NCBI GenBank assembly: GCA_013400115.1
Contig: VXBP01003483.1
Location: 124,001-188,000, forward strand
Direction of reading: 5' to 3'
From: Rhinopomastus cyanomelas
Taxonomy: Eukaryota; Chordata; Aves; Bucerotiformes; Rhinopomastidae
Length of the DNA: 64,000 nucleotides
In this document: one piece after another, positions 35,401 through 47,400 of the stretch
Layout: every line of letters begins with the position of its first letter
Position numbering within the stretch: position 1 is the first letter of the stretch
The notes under the pieces: model-generated
The model's database searches: none
Seen by the model: the letters and a program-made list of their open reading frames with translations, nothing else
Told to the model about the DNA's origin: nothing
Program-made: the position numbers and the translations under genes

Positions 35401-38400
35401 TCTGTTGGAGGTGTTTGGTTTTAGAGCATTCCACTGCTGTTCAAAATCAATCTCCGAGTCCCTTTGGCTTTGCATGCGAAGGTAAGTGAGAAGTCTATGC
35501 ACTTCTTCTGCCGTTGGTCTCTTTTCTGGAGGTAGCCAACAGAACTGCAGAACTTCATACCTATACAAACAGGAAACATGAGTCAATAGGTTTCGCAATG
35601 AAATGGAATTTATAAAATTCTGACACCTAACAAGCTAAAGAGTAACAGAAACTTCCATCTAACCACAATTGCTTTTATTCCCCTTGTTTAGGGTTTCTTT
35701 GCCACGAGCATGATTTCATGTGCTGTTTTTAATATATTTAGGAGAACTGAGTACTCTTGAGAAACTACTTCAGCAGCTGTAAGAGTAAATAAAAATATTA
35801 CAAATTTACCATCTATCAGAGTATGGCTGTTCCAGACGTGGCTTGAAGAGTTTAACCTGCTTCTCCTTTATGACATGGGTTAGGACTTCCCTGTCAGAAA
35901 AGTCTGAGTAAGGCTGAGCAGCATTCTCAAACAGCTCCCATAACGTGACACCGAGAGACCTGAAAAACAACAGCAAGTGACTGTGTACTCTAAGAATCAT
36001 AGAACCATAGAAGCATTAGGGATTGGAAGGGACCTCGAAAGATCATCCAGTCCAATCCCCCGCCACAGCAGGATCACCTAGACCAAGTCACACAGATACA
36101 CATCCAGGTGGGTTTTAAATGTGTCCAGAATATTTTAAAGTTGCCTTTCAAAAAAGGTAAGGAGTACACAAAGTCTAGCTGACAAGGAGAAACAAGCATC
36201 ATTCTTCTTCAGTCTCTAACCGCTTCAGAACCTGTTAACTCTTGACAGAATGCTAGAAGCCTCAAGAATAAAGTTACTTGAGGGTAATGACAATAAAGGC
36301 AGCATCAGTAAAGCCCTTAAAATATGAGAGGCCTAAAATGACTCAGCTGTAGGGAAAACACCCCACATATTAGGAAAGAGAACACCTAATTAAAGTAGTA
36401 CAATGAAATAACCTTATGGTTAATCCAACAGCAGGAATAGCTTTCCTCAGTAATTAGAGTTATGGGTCAAACTGCTAGAAAACTAATCTGTTTCAGTTTT
36501 CACAAAATTACTTATTTTTAAGCTGCAGCACAGTCAGCAGCCATCTCTTTGATGAGTGTTGCATTCCTACTGTATACAACACTAATTGCATTTTCACTTA
36601 TTGGAGTAGATGCTGATCTTTAGGCAACCTTCCTTGCTCAAAACACAAAGTAACTGACTCTACATGTATCACAGTAAATGGAATTAGATTGGAAGGGTTC
36701 TCTGGAAGTCTTCTAGTCCAAACTCATCCCAAAACATCATTTTGTAAGAGGCAAGCTTTACAAACATTAACAGCTTTACAAACTTTAAAACCTTGACTGC
36801 CTACAGTTCAGATGAATAGCATGATCTGAGGAGGCTTGCTTGAAGGATGCAAGGAAACCAATATTTGGATAATTTCTATCTATCCCACTTGCTTTCTGCA
36901 ATCCTACTTTGAAACTAGCAAATAAAAACTAGTTTACTATGTAATAGCCTTTGAACATATAAACAGGAATTCACAGTCTTGTCAGAAGTGTTAGCCCGTG
37001 TCCCAGTTTCCATTATCCAAATTTCTTTGGACTTGAGAATTAATAATGACATGTGGCAACCTAGAAGAAGTTCACCTGCACGATTTTCACCAGCTATTGT
37101 CTATCAACTCTTTGGTAGCAGAGGCAAGCAGTTAACTGGAGCCTCCAAATGCTGCATCAAGAAATGAAACTACTGCTATTCCACCAATGGAATTGGGCTC
37201 TAGGGGGACCAACTTTTTAATGCCATCCACATGTACTACAGTATGTGACAAATCCTTTGTAATTTCCTTCCTCTATAAAGAATGCAACTAGCAAATACAC
37301 TGTAATGACTTTTATTAGTGTAATATTTTTCTGCTATTTTACCTATTTTTTTGCTAAACAATTTCTCTTAATCTAACCCTTCTCAACAGGTTTCTAAGCA
37401 TTCTTCCAAAGTAGGTGATAGTTTCAGTTTTGTAGAGACAACGAAAGAAAAAAAGCAGTGCATCAGACCAATATAGAACAATAAATTATTTTCACTTTTG
37501 TATAAGGTTTAAAAGTGTTCACAAATCTCTCATTGCAACTCATTTAAAGACTAAATATATTACATACCATATGTTACTGTATTTATTTTGCTCTGCTGAT
37601 AACAGTCTGTCTTGAAAACTTGTTACTAACTCAGGTGCAGTCCATCGAAGAGGAACAAGTTTGTTCTCATCTGTCTCAATATAATCATCCTGAATTATCG
37701 ATAAAAGAAACACAAAGACTGAAGAAACATTGGATCCACTCCCAGAAGCTGACAGTCCTTTCCTTAACATGGTTTTATGATCATAACCTTAACATGGTTA
37801 TGATCTGTACTCAAAAAAAAATTAGAATTAAAAAATTTAATTCCAATAATGCTACAGAGGAAAGGCATTCACTGTTTACTCCACAGTGGGAAAGCAAAAG
37901 CTAACTTCTTGATTCAAGTTTGGTATGCATAAAATATTTCATTCATGTCTTGAATTTTTCACTTCCTTGCTATAGTCAGAAACATTCTCAATAAGAAATT
38001 TAATTTTTTCCTTTCTTAAAACATTGAAAGGAATGTGTTCACTTGATCATCTATATGCATTTGCTACTGTATTTTGCTGGCTATACTTTGAAAGCGCAAT
38101 ATTCAAATAAAGATAATCTAGTACTGGTTTCTATTTAAGGTATGCTTGTTACAACTTGGGCCCCAAATCCTTTAAAGAGAGTGATGTGTGACTAGGTTAA
38201 CTTACCTTATACCTACTGAATCCTATACCGTAATCTCCTATTTTGACATTTAAATCAGATGTAAGAAAGCAATTCCGTAAGGCCAAGTCACTGGAAATGC
38301 AAACAAATAAATAGTGAGAGCAAACCAAGACATCTTCAATGCAAATTAAGACAAGTGGGTTAACCGAAGTGATACTTTCTGGAACTGTCAGGCCACAACT

Positions 38401-41400
38401 TGGTATAAAATGAAAACCCAACAAAATTCTAACAGAAAAAGGCAAAAAAGCAAGTGATTACAGTTATAGGTTACAGTAGCAAGTCGCAGGTCGTAACAGG
38501 AACAGATGAGCAATATGAAACATTAGTGCTAAGTATTCATCCACACTACATACACTTCAGTAACTTTACTCACTTGAGTTATGGTCCAATCCCACAGACC
38601 TAAATCCCACTAAATACTGAAGCAAGCAAAGTGCAAGAAAGCTGAGCTCTGGGGCTACCTTTCTGATTGTCTTTGGAATAAATTAAGCCAGCCCAAGACA
38701 CTCTAGAAGACCAATGCATAATAAAAACCCAGGCACCATAACTAGGGAGACTGGATCAAAATTGTATTTGGAAATTAAACTAAATGCCAAGATGGTTCTC
38801 TTGTTGCTTATACTTCCATTAGGTTTTAAAACCTATACAAGCCAAAAATTGATCCCATTTCTCACTGGAATACTGCAGACACCACAGTTCTATATAAACA
38901 TCTCTCAGAAAAAACAATCACTGACAGGGCCTCTCAAAGTAGACACTGGACATGGTTTGTTCTGTGGCCACACGGCCCTCCCACATTTTCCAAAAAGAAT
39001 CAAATTAGAGCCACATAATGGAGTAGAATGTGTGTTCAGGAATCCAAAGGAAACTAAACACAGTGACAAGGCATTAATGTTTAAAGACTTCATAGAAAAG
39101 CTTCCTGGACCATTACACTATCCTTTCTTAAAAAGTTCAAAATGCAGTCACCTCTCTAGAGTAATGAAACACACTCTTAACCATACAAACTATACATGGA
39201 ATTTATAATCAGTTATTTCATTATAATAATCCTATGATGCAGATAACTCGAGAAGTTCGCATCACTCCATGAATTGTGAATCTAAGCCCATCTTTACCCA
39301 AACATCTATCAGCATTTGCCTTGCATTTTAAGTGTTCTAAGCAAAATCTATCAACAGTTCAGATCAGGTTTAAATGCTTAACAGTTTACAGTAAGATACT
39401 AAGCAACGAGTAACATCTTACACCTCCTGGTAAGTTCCTCTAAATAACAAAACCATCAAGAAACATGAACTAGAACTAGATAGCCTTTGGAAAAGACCAT
39501 TTGAGAAAGTACGGTATTTCATAAGGGTCTTAAACAAACAAATAAAAAAAGCTCTTGAACACACACAGAAGTTGTTTCTAGTTTCCGCTGTAAACCAGAG
39601 CATGTGCCCTTCCACCCTGCAGTGCTGCAGTAATGCCACTAAGAAGCAGTTTTAGAAAACCCATTGTGCAAACTTAGAAGTTTATGCAGGTTTAATGAAG
39701 TCGCAAGCTTACTATAGAGCTGCAGCTGTGGCAGCAAAGAGCTTGGCAGACTAACCACTCAAATATTTTGCTTCTCAGTTGTCACAGACGCGTACCAGGC
39801 AATTAAGCACTCTAGAAGAACTCTACCACTGCTGCTCTGTAGCTCAAAAAAAAATTTCCGAAGTACAAATAGAGCCACACAGTTTCCCTACTTAAAAGAA
39901 AATGTTTTCCTTTCCAGAAACGTCAAACTACACAGGCCAGAAAAATATCTGTAACCTTCCAGTATGCCCCAGAGCCTCCCAGCTTGTTTTATACTATTTA
40001 AATAACTATCCTGGAAAAGAAAATCAAATTTTGGTTGCTTGAACTTACCACTAACTACAAAATCACTGATGCTGGAGCTTTACCACTTACTCTGACAGCA
40101 CCAGGATAGTGTTGCTAGAAGCAAACATTTGCAGGGAGAATCTTGCAGATCCACAGAATAAGTATTTATCAAGTTTAACTGTGTTTCACTGAAAATGTAC
40201 TGTTAAATACCCACAGAGCCATGCTGCTCCAGTGCAATAAACAGTGATCACTCGGTCTGACAGATACAATCGGTGCTACCGTCAAGTAATTTGAAGCTGT
40301 TTAACAGCCCTTACTATCAGTCACCAGCCAAGTCCAGGCTTTGGTGTTTTCTCCAGGGTTCTGCTACTGTTTCACACCTGGATTTTTTAAGACTTCAGTC
40401 CGGTGGTTCAGCTTCTCCCTGAACAGAAGGTCTCTGCTTTCTCCAAGTAGCAAGGTGTGCATTGATAAACTCTAGCACAAGCTCCCATCTTGCTGAAAGG
40501 GGTGATTCAAGGACTACTTNGTTCTTCACCGAGAGAGTCATTGGCCACTGGAATGGCCTGCCCAGGGAGGTGGTGGAGTCGCCAACTCTGGAGCTGTTCA
40601 AGGCACGATTGGACGTGGCACTTGGTGCCATGGTCTAGCCTTGAGCTCTGGGTGACAGGTTGGACTTGATGATCTATGAGGTCTCTTCCAACCTTGATGA
40701 TACTGTGATACTGTGATACTGTGATACTTCTACAGGAACAGACTGACCCAAGATAAAACCTAAATAGACTATCATCTGAGGCTCATGGCTTCATCAAAGT
40801 AAGCCCTGTTTGGGAAGCAAGTAGTTTATAGTATTTAGTTTAAGGCTCAGGTCTTCCATTTCCTTAACACCTTTTCATTTAAAGCCAAAATAAATTAATT
40901 CGTCATATTTCAGAGCAATTAGTTTGACGAATCCATTCTTCTCCTCAGACTTCTAAAGCTACTGCCATTCTTTCAGCATCAACTGCAATAACATTAATAA
41001 AAAACAAACTTGACATTTTTCGCCTTCAATTTAACAAAACATTATGATTTATTCTGTATCTAACCATTTCCATCACTAAAGATTACAAGGTTCCTGAACA
41101 GAATTACTGTGAGAGAACACCTGCTTCAGTCAGATTTTCATCCAAAGTCACCTTCTCTCTTACTGCATTAGAAAGGCAGCATTGTATTTTTTTTGTAGTA
41201 ACAAACTACCAAACCTAAGTTGTGAATTGCTGTAATCTATTAAAAAAGACACAACAGCTAAGACTCATTCTAACAAACTTCTGACATCTTGCCCCCGCCC
41301 CGTAAATAAAACAAATTTCACTTAGATTTAACAAGAATGAGTAAAATAACTGCATCTTCTGGACTGGCTTAGCAATAGGTTGTGTTCTATGGTCTGCAAA

Positions 41401-44400
41401 CGTAAGCAGCAGGTGATCAGCTTTCAGCCAGATGGGAGCTGTAACAACACACCACCTCAGCTGAACTACTATCTTCATAACCACTGCATCTTCATGACCT
41501 GGATGAAAGTTTTTCAAAGCAAAGCCTTCCATGCACACAGATTTTAATGAAACGACATGAATTTGAGTGCATCAGAACTAAAAGCAATTTATCTGGAAAG
41601 CATACCTATGCACGAAATTATGTTTATGCATTACAGCAAGTCCAGCAGCAATCTCACAGGCCATTCTCTGTAGGAACATTATTTGTGAGTCTCCTTTGAT
41701 GTGTTCCTGCTCATTGCAGATATAAGATTTTAGGTCACCCTGTAAAAGAAGTTGAAAAATATTTGTCAGCCTTATGTGTTGGTTGAATCCGAAAAATATT
41801 TAATGAAGAATCAAGTCACCACATTACTTATTAACCACATTTGTGCTTAATAAAAAATGGCCTGAGGTTCCAGACTCCATAATGATTTTTATTTAAAAAG
41901 TCATCTAAGGTATATGGGATTGGTTTTAAATTCAAATAATTTAGTAATTCACATCCTAGATCAGACTGTCACATAAAACTCATCATATAAGAATATATTT
42001 CATTTAAAAAGTCTGATGAGGCAAGTCTGATGAGGTTCTGTTTTAAAATGAGATGAGGTTTCAGGTGTTGCAGATCAGCAAAGCTGACTGGAATTTGTAA
42101 GAAGTTGGAGAGCACAGAGAGAAGGGCTTCAGGCACTGCCAGCTCATCAGCTTTAAAAAGCCTAGTAATATACCCCACTTCAGTTAAAGAATTCAGATGA
42201 TGGCAGCCGTTTCACTGTGTCTAGGCAAAGCTGAGCAGCAGACACATAATTTAGACAAAGCAGCACTTTGTAAATTACTAGATCAGCTTTGAAATAGAGG
42301 GAAAATAACTGAAAGCTGTCCAACATTCAGGGAAAGGAAGACTATATACCAAGTGAACCCAAGCAAAGGAAGATAGCATGTTTCTCATGCCATTAACTAC
42401 ACATTTGAACCTTTAAGCTAGCACTTGTATATTTTTGTTATTTAAAATACAGACTTTCTGTTAAGTTTAGCAAACATCCAGTCTCTCTGGTGCTTGCATA
42501 CATTACAGAGCTAACACTGAAGCATCTTGTTCCTCCTTAATGGTTAATAGAGGATGACAATTTACAGTTCTACTAGATCAAGCAGTAGATGTCTGTGTGC
42601 CACACTGCAACCTATATGCAGTTACAGCTGAGGTGACTGCACAGTCACAAGCCTGTTATATTTAATAAAACAAGAAGTGATGAGACAGACAGTCTACTTA
42701 AAAGCAGACACTATGTGAAACACCTTAATTTTTAAAAACATTAATAGATTCTTCAGTACACACAAGCAGCTCTTCTATCTTCAGCTGCTTTATATATAGT
42801 ACTCAGGCTGTGAGCAGCCACACCACCTTGTGAGAACACACAGCTTCTAATACTGTTTCATGCTCCGGAATCTTCATTACGTTCTCTTATTCTATTTTTA
42901 GCTACTAAGGCAGCAACATCTACATATTTGCATCCTACAGCATCACATTTAAAAAACCGTTTCCCAAATGATTCTTCTGACTTACAGCTTTAATATCACA
43001 CTGGCTCATGTATATATGTAAAAGCATTTAAACACACCCCCAAATTCCACCTTGCAAGAGCAAGTTTACTAACGCACAGCTCCAAAGAACTATGAAATTA
43101 ACAACATCCATAATGATTTGGAAAAGGGGATTCAGTGCACCCTCAGTAGGTTTGCTGAGGATACCAAGCTGGACAGGTGTGTCAACCTGTTTAAGGGTCA
43201 AAAGGCCCTACAGAGAGATCTGGACAGGCTGGATCGATGGGTCAAGGCAAGTCTTATGAGATTCAACAAGGCCAAGTGCCTGGTGCTGCACTTGGGTCCC
43301 AACAACCCACTGTAACTTTACAGGTTTGGGACAGAGTGGCTGGAAAGCTGCTCAACAGAAAGAGACTTGAGGGTACTGACTGATCACAAGTTACATACAA
43401 GCCAAGTGTGCACAGGTAGTCAAGAAGGCCAATGGCATTCTGGTTTGTATCAGAAATAGTGTAGCCAGCAGGAGTACAGAAGCAATTGCTCTCCTGTACT
43501 TGGCACTGTTGAGGCCACACTTCGTATACTGGATTCAGTTCTGGACACCTCAAGGCAAGAAAGACTGGAGTGGATTGCAGAGAGGGGCAACAGGGTTGGT
43601 GAGGAGTTTGAAGAACACACCTTGCGAGGAGCAGCTGAGGGAGCTGGGTCTGGTTAGTCTAAAGAAGAGGAAACTTAGGGGAGACTATATTGCTGTCTAC
43701 AGCCTCATTTCAGGTAGTTGTAGAGAGGTGAGTGTTGGTCTCTTCTCACAAGAAACAAATGACAGGACAAGAAAAAGTGGCCTCAAGTTTTACCAGGAGA
43801 GTTTTAGGTTAGACTTTAGGAAAAACTTCAGGCATAAGAATTGGTTGCCCAGGTTAAACTATCATCCCTGGAGATGTTTAAATGTCATGTATATATGGAG
43901 CCTAGGGACATGGTTTAGTGGTGGGCTTGGTACAGTTGGGTTAATGGTTGAACTTTTAACAGAGTCTTTCCCAATCTAAATGATTCTATGATTCATTACA
44001 CACACACACACAGAGATTTCCAACTGCGCAGTCTAATACAAGCAAGTTCAAAACACTGAGTTCAACTGTCTCTAGGTGGCAGCAAAAGCCTGACAGTCCA
44101 GCTCTAAAACTCATTCAATAAAACAGCAACTGGTTACTTAGCTCTAGTCCCAGGTGGATTAAGTTCCTAGGATGCCTGAAACACCCCAAGGAATTACTTT
44201 TTAATTTTTAAATGCATTAGTAACAGCAGGGCTGTGTGGCATCCCTTACTTACTAAATAATTCACGTAGACACACATATTTGTAGGGAAGACAGCTTTTA
44301 TTGAAGCCAGCACCTTGAAACACATCGGTTCAGTGTTCCCATTCTTTTCGAAGTAATGCTAAAAACATCAACGGGGCAGGGAGTGCTGGAATTAAAAGGG

Positions 44401-47400
44401 CACTGCTTATACTAAACTGGAGGGGAACTCATGAATACACCCAAGTATTTCGCTGTCACACAGAAGGACCTGGACAAGCTGGAAGAAAGGTCTAACATGA
44501 ACCTTACAAAACTCCAGAAGGGCAAATGCCAAGTTTTGCACCTGGGCAGGAAAAGCCTTTCACAAGAATACAAACCTAAGGACCGAGCAGCTGGGTAGCA
44601 GCTCTGCAGGAAGACACCTGGAGATCCTGGCAGAGAGAAAGCTGAACATCAGCCATTTATGTGTGCCCTGACAGCAACAACTGCTACCTGGGTTACACAG
44701 ACAGGACCACAGCCAGCAGTCCAAGGGCATCATCTCCTTCTACTCAGTGCGTATTAGACTACATTTAGATCCTGTGTCCAGTATCGACTGCATAAAAACC
44801 AGGTGGACCACCAACTGGGCAGCAAGACAATCGAAAAGTCAGAACATTCACCACGGAGAGGAGCTGTCCACTATGTACGAGGACCTTTTTCCCATGCCGT
44901 AGGTGGCTGGACTTGATGATCTTGAAGGTCTCTTCCAACCCTATTACTGACTATATGATTCTAAATTATAAAAAAAACAAGCCAGGCTCTTCACTATGGA
45001 GCATGGGCGGAGAATGAGAAACTACAATGCATGAGCTGAACCACCAGAAGGTCAGTCTGAGTATTAAGAAGACTTCTGCAGTGAGGACACTGGAGTAGAA
45101 GTGCAGGTTTCCCAGAGACTGCAGTTTCCATTCTTTCATATTTTCAAGATCTCATTGGACAAAGCTCTGAGAGAACTGGTCAGACCTCAGGCTGACACTG
45201 CTTTGAGCAAGAGGTCCCAAGATCCTTGCTAGCCTGAAATACCTTATGCCGCTACCCTGTCTACAAGCAGTCAGTAGCAACGTCTCAATACTATTCCCAT
45301 ACTATTTTCTGAGCTTCAAAACACCCTTTTCATAGAATCATAAGGTATTGGAAGGGACCTCGAAAGATCATCTAGTCCAATCCCCCTGACACAGCAGGGT
45401 CACCACACTGGAGAAGCCATGGAATCAGAGTCACTCAGAGTTGGAAGGAACCATCATCCAGCTCCAACCTCCCCACCATGGGCAGGAACACCACACCCTA
45501 GATCAGGCTGGCCAGAGCCTCATCCAGCCTGGCCTTAAACACCTCCAGGGATGGGGCCCCAACCACCTCCCTGGGCAACCCATTCCAGGCCTTCACCACT
45601 CTCACAGTGAAGAANGTCACTGCCCCCCCTCTACTTGTGCCTAGGATTGCCTCCACCCAGAGGCAGGACCTTACACTTGGGTCTTGTTGAACCCCATCAG
45701 GTTGGCTTGTGCCTACTTCTCCAGCCTGTCCAGGTCCCTCTGGATGGCAACTCTTCCCTCCAGCATGTCTGCTGCGCCACACAGCTTGGTGTCATCAGCA
45801 AACTTGCTGAGGGTGCACTCAATGCTTCTGTCCATGTCACCGACTAAGATGTTGAACAAGACTGGTCCCAGGATAGATCCCTGAGGGACTCCGCTTGTCA
45901 CTGGCCTCCACTTGGACATGGATCCATCAACAACCACTGTCTGAGTGCGACCATCAAGCTAGTTCCTTACCCATCTAGTGGTCCACCCATCAAACCCATG
46001 GTCCACCAGCTTGGAGACCAGAATGTGGTGCGGGACAGTGTCAAAGGCTTTGCTCAGGTCCAGGTAAATGACATCAGTCGCTTGCCCCTCATCCATTAAT
46101 GTTGTGACCAGTTCATAGAAGGCTACCAGATTCGTCAGGCAGGACTTGCCCTTGGTGAAGCCATGCTGATTGTGTCCAATCACCTCTTCACTATTCACCT
46201 GTCTCAGCAGGGCCTTCAGGAGGACCTGCTCCATGACCTTACCAGGCAGAGAAGTGAGACTGACTGGCCTGTAGTTCCCCAGCTCCTCCTTCCTACCCTT
46301 CTTCAAAATAGGAATTATGTTTCCCCTTTTCTAGTCAGTGGGGACTTCACCAGACCGCCATGACTTTTGGAATAGAATAGAAAGGGATCTAGCAACCTCA
46401 TTTGCCAGGTCTTTATCAGACAGGAATTTAAATACTGTAAATACCAAAGGTTACGCATCTCAGGAAACACAGGTCTGCAAAATCTACTGCACAGACACTA
46501 AAAAACAAAAGCTCAACAATCATCTTTAAAGAAGGCTCCATTTTCTCTCCAACTGCCTCTTTCCTCCTCTCCTGGGACTTCAGGAAGGACTACATTTTGC
46601 CCTTCCTCCGGTCATGCTCAGTTCTAATCAAGATCAGTTCAGACATATTTGTAAGTAAATCTTAATGTTTTTGCTCTGTAACAGCCAGAAGCAAGGGGTA
46701 CATTTACACGCAGTGTTCTGGTGGCTGTCTGTACAAATTCCATACGTGTTTCAAAACAGCCAACACGACTTGTTCAAAACTGCAGGCACTTACGACACGG
46801 TTTCTAAAGTGTAAAGAGGTTACCAAGTTTTGTCCAGTGAACACTTCCTACCGAGCTGGAACATTACCTGCCAAGTCACACAATACCATGTAATTGTCCC
46901 TGTAAGTCCTTAGACAACTAAAAACGCCAACCAGGCCTCCCAGTCCAGGTGCTTGGCAATGGACTTGCCCACAGTCATGTTAAAATGCTTTTTTTAACCC
47001 AGACAGCTCTGATATGTTTGCCTCACACTGACACTGGCTATGATTGTTAAACAGATTAACCCTTTGCAAGGAAAACCTCTTAACCAAAGATGCTTTCTTC
47101 ATTTGAAGAGAATGTTTTCAAGTGGTGGAGACTAGAAAAAGCCCAAAGAAAAGAACCAACTACCGCAGGCAGGCATCTTCCTCTAAACAGCAACACCCCT
47201 ACAACAAGCTACAGGGTGGGTTAGGAATTCTGCATCCTGCTGATCTCAGCTGCTCAGGAAATTGCAATACTTGAAGAATTTCTGTAAAAATTTGATAAGC
47301 AAATCAGCCTTCTCAGATAGATCTATGCTACTTGCACATTTGAATAACTTTCCTTTGCTCATAAATTATGTCAATCCATTAAAGGATTTGCTGTGCTGAC

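Noticed and set aside
38714..39208. 164-codon + strand frame inside an LMTK2 intron
   Set aside because: No recognisable domain, no splice context, antisense to the host intron; length is within chance for AT-moderate sequence.
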